Origin: Diphasiastrum complanatum
Taxonomy: Eukaryota; Streptophyta; Lycopodiopsida; Lycopodiales; Lycopodiaceae
Length of the DNA stretch: 64,000 bases
Assembly (NCBI GenBank): GCA_029204225.1
Contig: CM055108.1
Location: 8,428,601 to 8,492,600 of the forward strand
Reading direction: 5' to 3'
Shown here: positions 11,191 to 21,531 of the stretch, piece after piece
Position numbering within the stretch: position 1 is the first letter of the stretch
Layout: every line of letters starts with the position of its first letter
Program-made: the position numbers and the translations under genes
The notes under the pieces: model-generated
The model's input: the letters and a program-made list of their open reading frames with translations, nothing else
Databases searched by the model: none
What the model was told of the DNA's origin: nothing

Positions 11191-12252
11191 ATGGCTTCTA
11201 CTTCTACTTTTCATGCAAAAATAATGATCCTAGATGGATCCAACTACCCTGCATGGAGATCAAAGACTCGATTGATCCTGCAAGCTGAGAAGCTGTGGCC
11301 TTATGTTGATGGGACCATTCCCAAACCGCATGTACCTGATGTAATAAATACAACAACTTATGAAGAAGATTTAAAAGATCTTCATGCCTGGTTGCATGCA
11401 GATTCGAAAGCTAAAGTAATTATTTCCCAAACCATTTCGGAAGATATCTTTCTCACTGTTGCCGATTCTGCTACAGCAAAGGAGATGTGGGATGAACTTG
11501 CTCAAAGATTTGAGTCCAAATCACAAACTCAAATCTTATATCTGTTTGAGCAACTTACTAGTTTAGAGTGGGATGGAATTTTCGATTGAGATACTTTTCT
11601 TTTCAAGTTACAATCTTTGTTTAGTGCTCTACAAAGTGCAAGTAGAATAACTCCCAAGAAGGAGAAACCTTACGTACCTGCTGCGAGCACTACCACCCTC
11701 CTACATCTACATGCGACCTGTTCTTATAGGTAAATCCTTTGAAGATGCCATTTTGAGCCTTCGAGAGGAGTATCTCATGCGGCAAGGAAGCTCACCTTCT
11801 CAAGGAGGAGCTAAAGCTTTATATGCGAAGAAAGGAAAGGGCAAGGCAAAAGGACGCGGAAACCAGTTTCAAGCTACAAGCATGCAAATCCAAACAATAA
11901 AGATTCCAAAGTGGAATCATCTGAGCCCAAGTCAAAGAAATCTTTTTGCAACTATTGTAAAAAGCCAGGACATACTCTTGATAAATGTTGGGCTAATCCT
12001 AGAGTAGCTTGTAGATATTGTGGCAAAACTGGTCATTCATCTTTCAAATGCTATTCTAACAATAGTAAAGCCAATGTTTGTCAAGAGGAACAACTTTCTT
12101 CTAACTCAAGCAAAGAGGAAAACACTCTAGCTGCTGCTTTTGTTTGTGTAGAAGATTGTTTTAATTTTATTGATAATACTTCCGAAGTTGTGATAGATTC
12201 TGGAGCTACTGCTCATATCATCTCTAATAGAGCTATGTTGTCTAGCAGTTAA
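11191..12252 (+). pseudogene. Copia-2 gag and protease
   Basis: Gag starts at the ATG right after the PBS: MASTSTFHAKIMILDGSNYPAWRS (written here only as the family start) with the UBN2/DUF4219-type motif LDGSNYPAW. It has a stop at 11,587-11,589 and then continues through a frame change to a Lys/Gly-rich stretch. Two CCHC knuckles follow: CNYCKKPGHTLDKC and CRYCGKTGHSSFKC at about 11,947-12,050. The protease VIDSGATAHIISN lies at about 12,190-12,228 with its catalytic DSGAT intact. The region ends just after the protease, where the integrase should begin. Confidence 0.9.
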
Positions 12253-14291
12253 TACTGTTAATTACTTGCAGAATCGTACTTTACAATCTCTAGACAAGGA
12301 GAAAACTCCTTACGAATGCTGGACTGGGAAAAAGCCCAAGTTAACACATGTTAGAATTTTTGGATGGCTAGCATATTTATTTGTTCCTAAAGTTAAACGC
12401 AATAAGCTAGACAATACTGCTATGCCAGGAATTCTAGTTGGATATGATGCAATCTCAAAGTATTATAAGATTTACATTCCAGCCTTGATGAATAAAAGGT
12501 CATAGATGATCCTATATTCCAGAAAAAGGAAGAAGCAAATGTTCTAGGATATGATGTTTTCAAACTGTTTCATCCAACTATGCATGAACCTCTTCTTGAT
12601 GAAGAAGAAGAAATCATTGAACATGCAGGTGAGGAAGAAGAAGAATTCGAAGATGAGGAAGCTGCTACATCACAGCCAAGGAGAGAAAGACGAGAGCCAA
12701 TTCGCTTCCAAAGAGAATTTGGATATTTTGTGGAAGCTCCATCAACTTATGAAGAAGCAATGCAAAGTAAAGAGATCAATGGCGCAAAGCTATGGATGAA
12801 GAGATGGAGTCCATGTATCGACACCAAGTTTGGAAGCTACAGCCTTTACCACCAGGAAAAACGGCTATAGATTGCAAATGGCTCTACAAACTTAAATTTT
12901 CACCCGAAGGTGATATTACACGCTTCAAGGCTCGCCTTGTAGCAAAAGGTTATTCTCAAAAGTTTGGAGTTGACTATTTTGATGCGTTTTCTCCCGTTGT
13001 AAAGCAAGCTAGCATACGTTTGTTAGTTGCTTTGGCCGCTTATTATGATCTGGAAATGCATCAAATAGATGAGAAAATAACATATTTATATGGCACACAT
13101 GATGAAACTATCTTTATGAAGCAGTCATCAGGCTATGTGAGTAGACATCATCCTAGTTGGGTTTGCTTGCTTTTAAAAAGTATATATGGTTTAAAGCAAT
13201 CCACTAGGCAATGGAATAAGAAGATAGATCAAGTCCTAAGAGCATTGGGGTTCATACCATTCATTCCTGATGGTAATGTTTATTTCAAAAGGGTGAATGA
13301 GTATTATGTATTGTTGACAGTCTATGTTGATAATTCATTGTTGATAGGAAATTCTACTCCTTTCATCAATCATTGCAAGAAGTTAATTGGCTGTATCTTT
13401 GATGTTTCGGACCTTGGAGAGGCAAAATTTTGTCTTGGAATTCAAATTCATCATGACAGGGTAAAAGGCACCATTGCACTTCATCAACAACATTATATTT
13501 TGAAGATCCTGAAGGACTACAATATGCTAGAGTGCAAAGGCAAAGACATTCCTATGCTACCTGGAGTCAAATTATCCAAGGAAGATGGAGCGAAGACTGA
13601 AGAGGAACATAAAGAAATGTCCAAGATTCTTTATCACAATTTGATTGGATCTTTAATGTATCTCACTACTTGGACACGACCTGATATTGCCTATGCAGTT
13701 CATACTCTTACTCAGTTTGCTACTAATCCTGGTGTTATTCATTGGAAGCATGCTAAATATGTTTTACAATATTTGAAAGCTACTTCCAATTATGGACTTG
13801 TTTTCTCTAAACAAGATGGTCTATCACTTGCTTTATAAGTGGGCTTCTAATGTGGATGATTATAAAAGCATTACAGGAGGATGTAGTATACTTTCAGGGG
13901 CAGCCATCACATGGATATGCAAGAAGCAATCTTTCGTTGCTCAATCCTCTTGCGAAGCGGAATAATCGCATCCTCAAGAGTTTCTAATGAAGTAGTTTGG
14001 CTACGATTCATGCTTGAACATCTACATCAACTTGATGAAGGCCCAAGTTCTTTATTTATTGACAACACTTCTGCTATTGTACTTTCAAAAGACGCCGTAT
14101 TTCATGGGAGGACCAAACATATTCATATCAAGTATCATCATTTGAGAGATCTAGTCAAGAAGAAGATTATCTCCCCTATCTTCATTGACTCAAGTAACAT
14201 GGTTGCAGATATTCTTACAAAGCCACTCCATGCAAAATTATTTCATCGTCATAGGAAGAAGCTTGGAGTATGTAAAATTGACCAAACTTAG
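12253..14291 (+). pseudogene. Copia-2 integrase tail, RT and RNase H
   Basis: Only the integrase C-terminal part is left (KTPYECWTGKKPKLTHVRIFGWLAYLFVP at about 12,300-12,384). The zinc and rve catalytic domains are missing. An acidic linker and the RT follow: CKWLYKLKF, RFKARLVAKGYSQKFGVDYFDAFSPV, LEMHQIDEKITYLYG and SIYGLKQSTRQWN. The catalytic box is LTVYVDNSLLIG at about 13,316-13,350, with Asn in place of the second Asp of YVDD. RNase H is broken by a frameshift near 13,838 and a stop near 13,963, and ends DILTKPLHAKLFHRHRKKLGV at about 14,260. The PPT aggagggagc lies just before the 3' LTR. Confidence 0.9.
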
Positions 14292-14299
14292 GAGGGAGC

Positions 14300-15376
14300 T
14301 GTTATGGCCTAAGTTTGATCAATTTCACCATGTATTTTAACGCCACGCAATTTTAATCTACGTTGTATTCTCTCAAAGTTTAAATAGGCTTACCAAGTTT
14401 GTAAACATTATAAAAATTTATTGTAAAGGTTTTAGAACCTTGAGTAAGCCCATAAGTTGTACATGGGGCCCTAGGGGGCAATTTTACATGCTACCAACTA
14501 TATGTTGGAACTACATGAATTTTCTCATGTTGTAGGAGGGCGCATTTTTCCTATATAGGAAACTTGTGGAGCAAGGCAAATCATTGCACGAAGAGGGAAA
14601 GTGCATACTTAGCATGTGGGACACTTATTTCACCTACTTTTGACACTTGGAAACCATGTACATCACATATTATTTGTTTCCAATCTATAAATGATACCTC
14701 CTCCTCCTAGATGGGCGCAGTATTGGAGAGAGAGAGAGATTTTTTCTCACATATGCTCTTGTGATTTGTTTTTGTGGTAGAATCTCTTGCTAATTAATGC
14801 TAGTGTAAAGCTATCCTAGATTGGTGTCTTGTTGGATCTGATTTATTGCTTTGTATTCTTGCTAATGTAAAGTTCCTCTTGCTGGAAATTCATGAACAGC
14901 AAGCATTCGTGATCCAATCGACCCAATTGGAGGAGCAATTTCTAGGATTAATGATGTTAGAATGCTCCTTACAGCATATACTATCATTTTAGTTTGTGTA
15001 GCAAGTTTCTGACTGGAGTTTCATGCAAATTTCTGCTCACATCCTCTTCATCTTGCTTGCTGCCCTCCATAGCCAGCAGATCTTATTACTTCGAAAGTTT
15101 GATCTATTCATTGCATGTCGATAAAATTACAATTTGCTATCAATTTCCGTTTGCATGTGCAAGTACTAGTCCATGCATGTTGCATGCATGCCTCTAGAAT
15201 TCTTCAAATTGCTTGCATGTTTCCACAGTTGCTTGCATGTTGATTGCATGTCACTGTATTTGCTTGCATGTTGCTGATTTTGATCTATTTTGAGTTGTAG
15301 AAGACCATCGAGGATTCCTAGGTTGGTAAACCTCGATTTAACGATCCTTTCTATCTCTATTTTCAAATATATAACA
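14300..15376 (+). repeat. Copia-2 3' LTR
   Basis: 1,077 bp, TGTTATGGCCTAAG to ATATATAACA. It is collinear with the 5' LTR. It carries one extra roughly 12-bp GCTTGCATGTT-type unit at about 15,230 and ends in canonical CA. Confidence 0.93.
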
Positions 15377-15500
15377 AAGGGGAGGTCACATTTATTAAAA
15401 CATCTCCTAACAACAATCTGAAAAGGATGAGGCATAATAATCCTTGCCACTAGCCTGATAGTATCATAGCATATGAGACTTGAGTTCTTGAATCTTTAAA
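15377..15500 (-). pseudogene. Gypsy-B integrase, part split off by Copia-2
   Basis: The first five bases are the right-hand AAGGG duplication. Beyond it the minus strand reads IVVRRCFNKCDLP, matching the V-x-R-x-T/N-K-x-x-x-F-I-P stretch of Gypsy integrases. Joining it to 10,108 restores collinearity with the ANTTKTYL segment on the other side of Copia-2. The upstream part of the element is not recognisable. Confidence 0.65.
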
Positions 15501-15559
15501 AAAATTTAGATAGCTATTAGTTTAAGAAGTTTATTACAACTTAAAAGTAACCTTCAAAC

Positions 15560-16309
15560 TAAAACTTCAAGTATTTGTGGACTGTAGTCCATACTGCATA
15601 GATGATATATTGTACATACTACATAGTACGCCATGCACAAGTGACAAGTTTAAACTTGTGGGCATTTGAGTGTTGTGGTTGTCGCAAGCCCTCCTAGACA
15701 TGGTACTTGTCCCTATGGCTGGTCGCCTTTGCATCTCCTTGAGAATAGAATGCACTATGTGGCATAGTGTGACTTGTAGAAGCCTCTCTTGTTGCCATAT
15801 TGGAATTTGGCAGACACGTGTAACAATAAATATTACATCCACGAGTGACAAACTGTAGTTTAAAGTTTGAAAGTTCAAAGTAGATAGTAGATACTCATCA
15901 TAAGTAGGTAGTAACTACAAACTAGATACTAGAATCTTTAACCTTTCAAAGTGTCGGAGAAATTGGAGGATCGGATAGATCAGTCCTTTCAATTCTCTCA
16001 GTGCGTGCACTACTGGTGACTTAGCAAGCGAACACAAGAATATAATAATTTTAGAGCTTCTAATGTGCGATGGTAGCGGAAGCGATGAGCAGCAACCAGA
16101 CAAATCAATTAGATAGTCAGACTAAACATGGAAAAGCATTGCAGTATTGACACGAATCTGAACGCAGAACCAAACAGAGCTATCATCAGATTAAGTATAA
16201 CGAAATATACAAGTCAATAATGCAAGTGAGCACAAAACAATAGCGGACGTAACCGTGTGCTTCACAAAGCTAATCACAATTTGTGAAGGTAGAGGAGATA
16301 AATCCAACA
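15560..16309 (-). repeat. Copia-3 3' LTR (far end uncertain)
   Basis: On the minus strand the LTR begins TGTTGGATTTATCTCC at 16,309, directly after the PPT (attaagggggg at 16,310-16,320). I see no second copy and no clear CCAACA terminus, so the lower limit is a guess. Confidence 0.6.
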
Positions 16310-16315
16310 CCCCCC

Positions 16316-17622
16316 TTAATTTGGATCTGTGAATGCCTTGATCTTCAGACTAAGCAATGCACAAAACTTGTTGTGTGCATTAACACTTAACGCCTTTGTA
16401 AATATATCTCCAACCATGTCCTGCGTTCTACAGTACGTTAAGCTTACCTCCTTGTTGAGAACCTTGCCCCTAATACAGTGATATTGAATCTCAATGTGAT
16501 TACTCCTAGAGTGAAATCTAGGGTTGGCCGATAAGGCAATAGCACTTTGATTATCACAGAATATGATAGTAGGGCTGTACTGATTCAAACTAATGTCTGA
16601 CAATAAATTTCTCAACCAAAATGCTTCTTTAATAGATTGAGAGGCAACAATGTATTCTGCTTCTGTAGATGAAAGAGTGATAGAGGTTTGCTTACGACAA
16701 TTCAATGAGATAGGACCGTCGTTCAAGAAGAATGTAAATCAAGATGTGGACTTACAATTGTCTACATCTCCTCCCCAGCTTGCATCAGAATATCCACTAA
16801 GCTGATGAAGAATGTCATTGTTGACTTCTCCATAGTAGATGCACTGGTCCATGGTAGCTCAAATATACCTCATGACTCTTATGAGAGACTTCCAATGGGT
16901 AATGCCAGGATTAGCCATAAATTGGCTGAGTGAGCTTACTGCAAAAGAGATCTCAGGTCTTGTATAGACCATTGCGTACATGAGAGATCCAAGTATCGAT
17001 CGATAAGGATACTCTCTCATCTGCTCCTCTTCCTGCTTGGTCTGAGGACATTGGTCCCTTGACAAATGCAGGCCTAGATCCATCGGTGAGTGAGCTAACT
17101 TATAGTTCATCAGATTATATCTGTCAAGAACATTGTGAAGATACCTTTGTTGAGTAATATAAATCAGTCGTCTCGCTCTGTCTCGGTGGATTTGAATGCC
17201 CAGACAGAAGTGAGCTTCGCCTAGATCAGTCATGTCGAACTCAGAAAACAGCATCTGTTTAGCATCCTTAACCAGATTGGTATTGTTGCTGAAAAGCAAT
17301 GTATCATCCACGTATAAGGTGATCATAATGAAGGATTGCTGCACCGACTTGGAATAGACGTTGCAATCAACAATGCTTGGTTGGAAACCTTGTTCGATGA
17401 GGAATGTGTTGATCCTCTGAAACCAAGCTCTGGTAGATTGTTTCAAGCCATAAAGTGCCTTACGGAGCTTACAGACATGATTCTTCATACCTTCCATAAT
17501 ATATCCTTCGGGCTGGATCATGTAGATGTCTTCTTCTATAGCTCCATTCAGATAAGCTGTTTGCACATCAAGTTGATGCACTTCAAGGTCGGCTACTGCA
17601 GCATACGATAGGAGGGCTGAGG
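16316..17622 (-). pseudogene. Copia-3 reverse transcriptase and RNase H
   Basis: Minus-strand pol, well preserved. RT starts inside the domain at LLSYAAVADLEVHQLDVQTAYLNG and continues with YMIQPEGY, KALYGLKQSTRAWF, the intact TLYVDDTLLF box at about 17,300, and HFCLGIQIHRDRARR. A frame break lies near 16,860 to 16,726. RNase H follows: YSDASWGGDVDNCKSTS, TLSSTEAEYIVAS, IFCDNQSAIALSANP and HIEIQYHCIR, ending at a stop at 16,316. The 5' half (gag, protease, integrase) is missing: at about 17,622 the sequence switches to a different Copia in the opposite orientation. Confidence 0.9.
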
Positions 17623-18861
17623 CCTCCGTCTTTGGCACCTCCTACACCTTGTGGATCATCATCTTCTACATCTTCGGAAGAACAAAAGAAGTGGGATAGA
17701 AGGGATGCACAAGCACATTCTATGGTTGCTCTTGTTGTGAAAAGATCTATCTTACCACGAAAGGCAAGGGCAAAGGCAAGTCAAAAGGGAAGGGGAAGCC
17801 TCCTTCCAAGGATGAGCAAAAGCCCGTTGGAGGTCAAAATGTCAACACTCAAAAGAAGAAAGGGAAGTGCCATTATTGCAAAAGGTATGGGCACTTCATC
17901 AAGGATTGTAAGAAGAAGCTTGCGAAAGAGGAGAGTAAAGGAATTGATACTAGTGCTTCACTTGCTACTTTGGAGCAAGAGCTTAAAGCTAGTGGTGATC
18001 TCTTCAACCAAGACTATGCTTTTGTGTCTAATGTTGCTTCTACTAGTACTACTACATCTATGAGGAATTCAGATTCTGTTTTGCAAGTTGCTGATTTTCA
18101 GCCCATTGAACGGGTGATTGATAGCGGTGCTACTTGTCATATGACTTCTCACAAAGAAGCATTCACTGAATTAGTGAAAGTGCAAAATGGAAGTAAGGTA
18201 CAATGTGCGGATGATGTATCTTATTCTATTCATAGAATTGGAATTGTAGCCATCATTCTGCCTAATGGTGAAAAAAAGTACATTAAGAATGTGCTTTTTA
18301 TGTCCCGGGATTCAAGAAGAATCTTCTTTCGGTTTCAACTATGTTGAAGCAAGGACTAGTTGTTAAGTTCAAAGAAGATACGTGTCTTGTCAAGGATCCT
18401 AAAAGATCAATTTTGATTATTGTTTCGGGAACGATGCATGCTGACTTATTCATTATGGATACCTATGAGTGACGAATTCCCTCTACATGTCTTGTTGCTT
18501 CTACATCACAATCATTGGAGTTGGCTGAATTGTGGCACGCAAGGTTTGGGCATCTCAACTTTGCAAGTTTGAAGAAGCTGAAGACATTTAATATGGTAGA
18601 AGACATTCCTACTATTGAGCAGCCAGAAGGGCATGTATGCGAGGGGTGCATACTTGAAAAGTTTCAAAGGAAACCTTTTCCAATTGATGGAACTATAAGG
18701 GTTTTTGATAAATTTGATTTGGTTTATAGTGATGTTTGTGATCCAATGAGGACCAAAAAGTGCATCTATTTTGTGACTTTTATTGATGACTTTTCCCGTT
18801 TTACATGGATCTATCCTATGAAGGCTAAATCGGAAGTTTTTCAACGTTTTAAAGATTTGGC
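17623..18861 (+). pseudogene. Copia-4 gag, protease and integrase start
   Basis: Plus-strand fragment of another Copia. It has part of gag (EEQKKWDRRDAQAHSMVALVV), then an internal gag deletion and a Lys/Gly-rich stretch. The CCHC knuckle CHYCKRYGHFIKDC is at about 17,871-17,911. The protease ERVIDSGATCHMTSH is at about 18,109-18,150. A frame change follows at about 18,310, then the pre-integrase block LWHARFGHLN to CEGCILEKFQRKPF, and the integrase start LVYSDVCDPM with TFIDDFSRFTWIYPMKAKSEVFQRFKDL. It stops at about 18,861 in the integrase core, where antisense Gypsy-A sequence begins. Confidence 0.88.
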
Positions 18862-19812
18862 TTTCTCAAAATCTTCTAGTTTTATGGGCTGTATGAGTGA
18901 TGGACGTTTCTGAGGAGCTTCATTCTTGACTTTATCTTCTTTCTTTCTTTTTAAAAATTTCCTTTTAAATTGAAAGTCTTTCTGAGTAGGCTGCTCAAAA
19001 AAGGATTATTGTTTCGCCTTCTTCCTACCCATTGAATCATCATAGATTTGAGCATATCTGAGAGCTTGCTTTAAGGTAGTAGGCGTGTTTCTCTGGACCT
19101 CTACTTTATATTCGTCTCGAAGCCCACAGACAAACCCTTTGACTTTCTGATAGTCATCCATATTCTTTATTTTTAATATGGCTTCTCGATACTGCGAGAC
19201 ATACTGTATTAAGGATTTGTCCAATACTGTTCTTTCCCAGGCTCTATCAAGTTCATTTTCAGGTAGAAACTCTCGTAGGAAGGCCTCTTCAAAAGCCTTC
19301 CATGACCAAGGGGTCTGCCCGGTCTCCTGGAGGTTTAACCACCACTTATAGGCCATGGGTTCTAGGGAAAGACTGGCTTGGATTGCTTGCAAATGGTCAG
19401 GGGTCTGTTTAAGAGCATGAATGTTCTTCTATTTGCTGAGAAAGGTATATAAAATGTCTGCATTTCTATCCTTCTCTTCCCCAATAAAAGTAGGAGGTTT
19501 TAAATCTTTAAAGACACTGGGATAAGACCGAATAGGCTCACCCGATACTGATGGAAGTGGTGAAGGGGATGGTTGAGAAGTGGAAGGGAGACTTCCTTTC
19601 GCGGGGCTCAGAATTAAACCTTTGAGCTCGGCAAACGAGTCTTCCACACTGGATTTGAAATTGGCTATAGCCAATTTCAATTCATCCACCTCTCTTACCA
19701 AATGGAGGTGCTGCTCCTTGGTAACCAAATCGTCGAGTTCTTCGGTGAATTGTTCTTGTTCCACTTCCATAGGTTCTTTCTCTTTACTGAAAACCAAGGC
19801 TTTTGTTTCCAA
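18862..19812 (-). pseudogene. Gypsy-A gag (5' part of a truncated copy)
   Basis: Minus-strand gag of family A, collinear with 36,997-38,030. It starts near METKALVFSKEKEPMEVEQEQF, has a coiled-coil-like acidic stretch, and then FKDLKPPTFIGEEKDRNADILYTFLSK. A stop follows at about 19,427 (Trp to stop). The retrotransposon gag domain continues [33 protein letters not shown] and FVCGLRDEYKVEV. It continues past GRKKAKQ with a frame change toward KAK at about 18,862, where Copia-4 begins. The zinc knuckle, protease and pol are absent. Confidence 0.9.
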
Positions 19813-20317
19813 TTCGTCGATGCCTCTCTCCGGGGTTGATCAGGTCCCTAAGGAGTGGTCATTTTCGGAACGGAAATAGATGTACCTTAGATTCTGACTA
19901 GAATAAGAAGAAAGATTGACTAAAACTGGAAAAAAAAACGAAAGGTAGAGTACTTAGCTCTGTCTCAAGTCTGTACTTCCAAAGAAAAAGCAAGAAAACT
20001 CCTCAGTCTTTCTGTGGCTGACAAAACTGGCTCCCCACACTGCATGCAGGATCTATTGCAAGGAGGAACTGATTGAAGGTAGTCTGGCAGAATTAGCTTC
20101 AGATTGGCCGAAAAACCCTGGCTGTTAGGCTGTAAGCTGGTTATTACTGAACCATTTTTGACAAGTCTGAGGCTGGAACAGCAACACTAGAGGTTCTATA
20201 ACACCTTAAGAAGCTGTCTCCACCTTTTCCCCCACCAAAATCCTCAAGAAACTAACAAAAATTGAAGATTTCTTCACTTTATCTCTCTAGAACGAGCTAT
20301 TCTCTCTCTAGAACGAG
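19813..20317 (-). other. Gypsy-A leader between PBS and gag
   Basis: Untranslated leader of the minus-strand Gypsy-A fragment. It is similar in layout to 36,092-36,996 of the longer copy but shorter. No coding region. Confidence 0.6.
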
Positions 20318-20329
20318 GCTCTGATACCA
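20318..20329 (-). other. Gypsy-A primer binding site
   Basis: Minus strand TGGTATCAGAGC, next to the LTR end at 20,331. Complementary to initiator-Met tRNA. Confidence 0.85.
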
Positions 20330-20330
20330 G

Positions 20331-20690
20331 TGTTAGAGATCTAAACACCACAGTAGGGCAAACACTAACTGATCCACCCAACCTTGCCTACTCCCTGATA
20401 TGGAGTAAGCCCCTTATAGCCCAATGTGAGAACTAGTAGCATGCATACTGCCAAGTGTCGCGGCCATGTGGCACTGACGTGGCCGACTGCACGTCGGGAC
20501 CCAACGTGGGGCCCTATCCTGCTGACAGGGTCCCTAAGTTGTGTTAGGCCCGCCATGGCTATGGACCGTGCCGGGGCACACTACTCACACTGTCTTGCCC
20601 TGTTGGACGTGTACGCTGGACACGCCCCTAACTGTGGTATCTGACCTCCTGTGTTCTCTAGGGTTCGGCATTGGTTACAGGCTCGTAACA
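20331..20690 (-). repeat. Gypsy-A 5' LTR
   Basis: A 360-bp LTR on the minus strand, TGTTACGAGCC at 20,690 to TCTCTAACA at 20,331. The PBS adjoins its 3' end, so it is a 5' LTR. Confidence 0.9.
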
Positions 20691-21456
20691 CATGTCCCCT
20701 TTGGTTGGAGATGACCCCACCTGGACTATGTATATAGAGGAGAATCTCCAAGGGCTTGTCATTCATTCTCTCTTGGAGAATGAAGAGCTTTTCCACTAGT
20801 GGTTAGGTCGGGACTAGGCCTCTGGATGTAGATAGGTGAGGGTCAAGGGTAAGGTACGGTGGTATGGGACACTGTGGCTTATGGAGACCCAAGCTTGCGT
20901 GATAGTGGTCTATGGCTCCAGTGCACGGGGGAGAGATGGCAATACCTGTATGGTTGGGCGGTAATAGGCAACACTAAAGAAAAGAATACTTTATAAAAAT
21001 TAATCACAACCAGGAAAAGTAAACATATGTCTCCTACAAAGGGCTGTAGTAGAACCTTCTATAAAGGGCTCAAAGTGTCAAGTTGATGAATTGCATGATG
21101 AATGGAAGTACACCTACTTATATTGTTCTAAAGGCCCTTAGGAAAACCTTCTAAGAATCTACTAGAATAAGTTTACGGCTGATGTCACCCAAACTCATCC
21201 AATCGAGACTTATGAATCTATAGAGGGTCCCACATTCTAGTCCAGTGAGCATTAAAAAGTAGCAAAAGCAACATGACTAAGAGCATTTGACCAAGGACCC
21301 AAGAATAATACTGAGACCACTAGCAAGCAAATTTATATAATAGGGTACAAGTGAAAATATTTGTAATCATGTAGCTACTAGCTTCAATAACAATTGTAAA
21401 CCAAGTGTCTATTGAGTTTCAATAAAAAATCATATGGAAATCTTGGAAAAGCTTAC
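20691..21456. other. Unassigned stretch between Gypsy-A LTR and host gene
   Basis: No gene recognised. The start includes a TATATAGAGGAGAATCTCC-like segment and a short inverted repeat near 20,735-20,790 that could be part of another LTR. No further exon of the minus-strand host gene is visible here. Confidence 0.3.
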
Positions 21457-21531
21457 TTGCCGCAACTGAGCATTCACTTCAGAAAGAAAGCTTTCGTCAA
21501 GGTAGCCCTCTTGCTCTCTTTGTAGCAACTC
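21457..21531 (-). CDS. Host gene exon 5 (last visible)
   Basis: Twenty-five codons, ELLQREQEGYLDESFLSEVNAQLRQ region, between acceptor tttcttggcag and donor GTAAGC. No stop codon, so it is an internal exon of a longer gene. Confidence 0.58.

Larger units (their letters stand above)
10109..15376 (+). mobile_element. Copia-2, complete LTR-to-LTR retrotransposon
   Basis: A 5,268-bp element with two full LTRs, PBS, gag-pol remnants, PPT and a perfect 5-bp target duplication, inserted in Gypsy-B integrase. By eye, the LTRs differ by about a dozen changes over the first 250 bp, mostly transitions, so the insertion is not recent. The integrase core is deleted, so it could not have moved by itself in its present form. 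Confidence 0.95.

Noticed and set aside
18856-18913. C-terminal end AFSKSSSFMGCMSDGRF of the Copia-4 frame
   Set aside because: Antisense Gypsy-A gag sequence read through a junction, not Copia protein.
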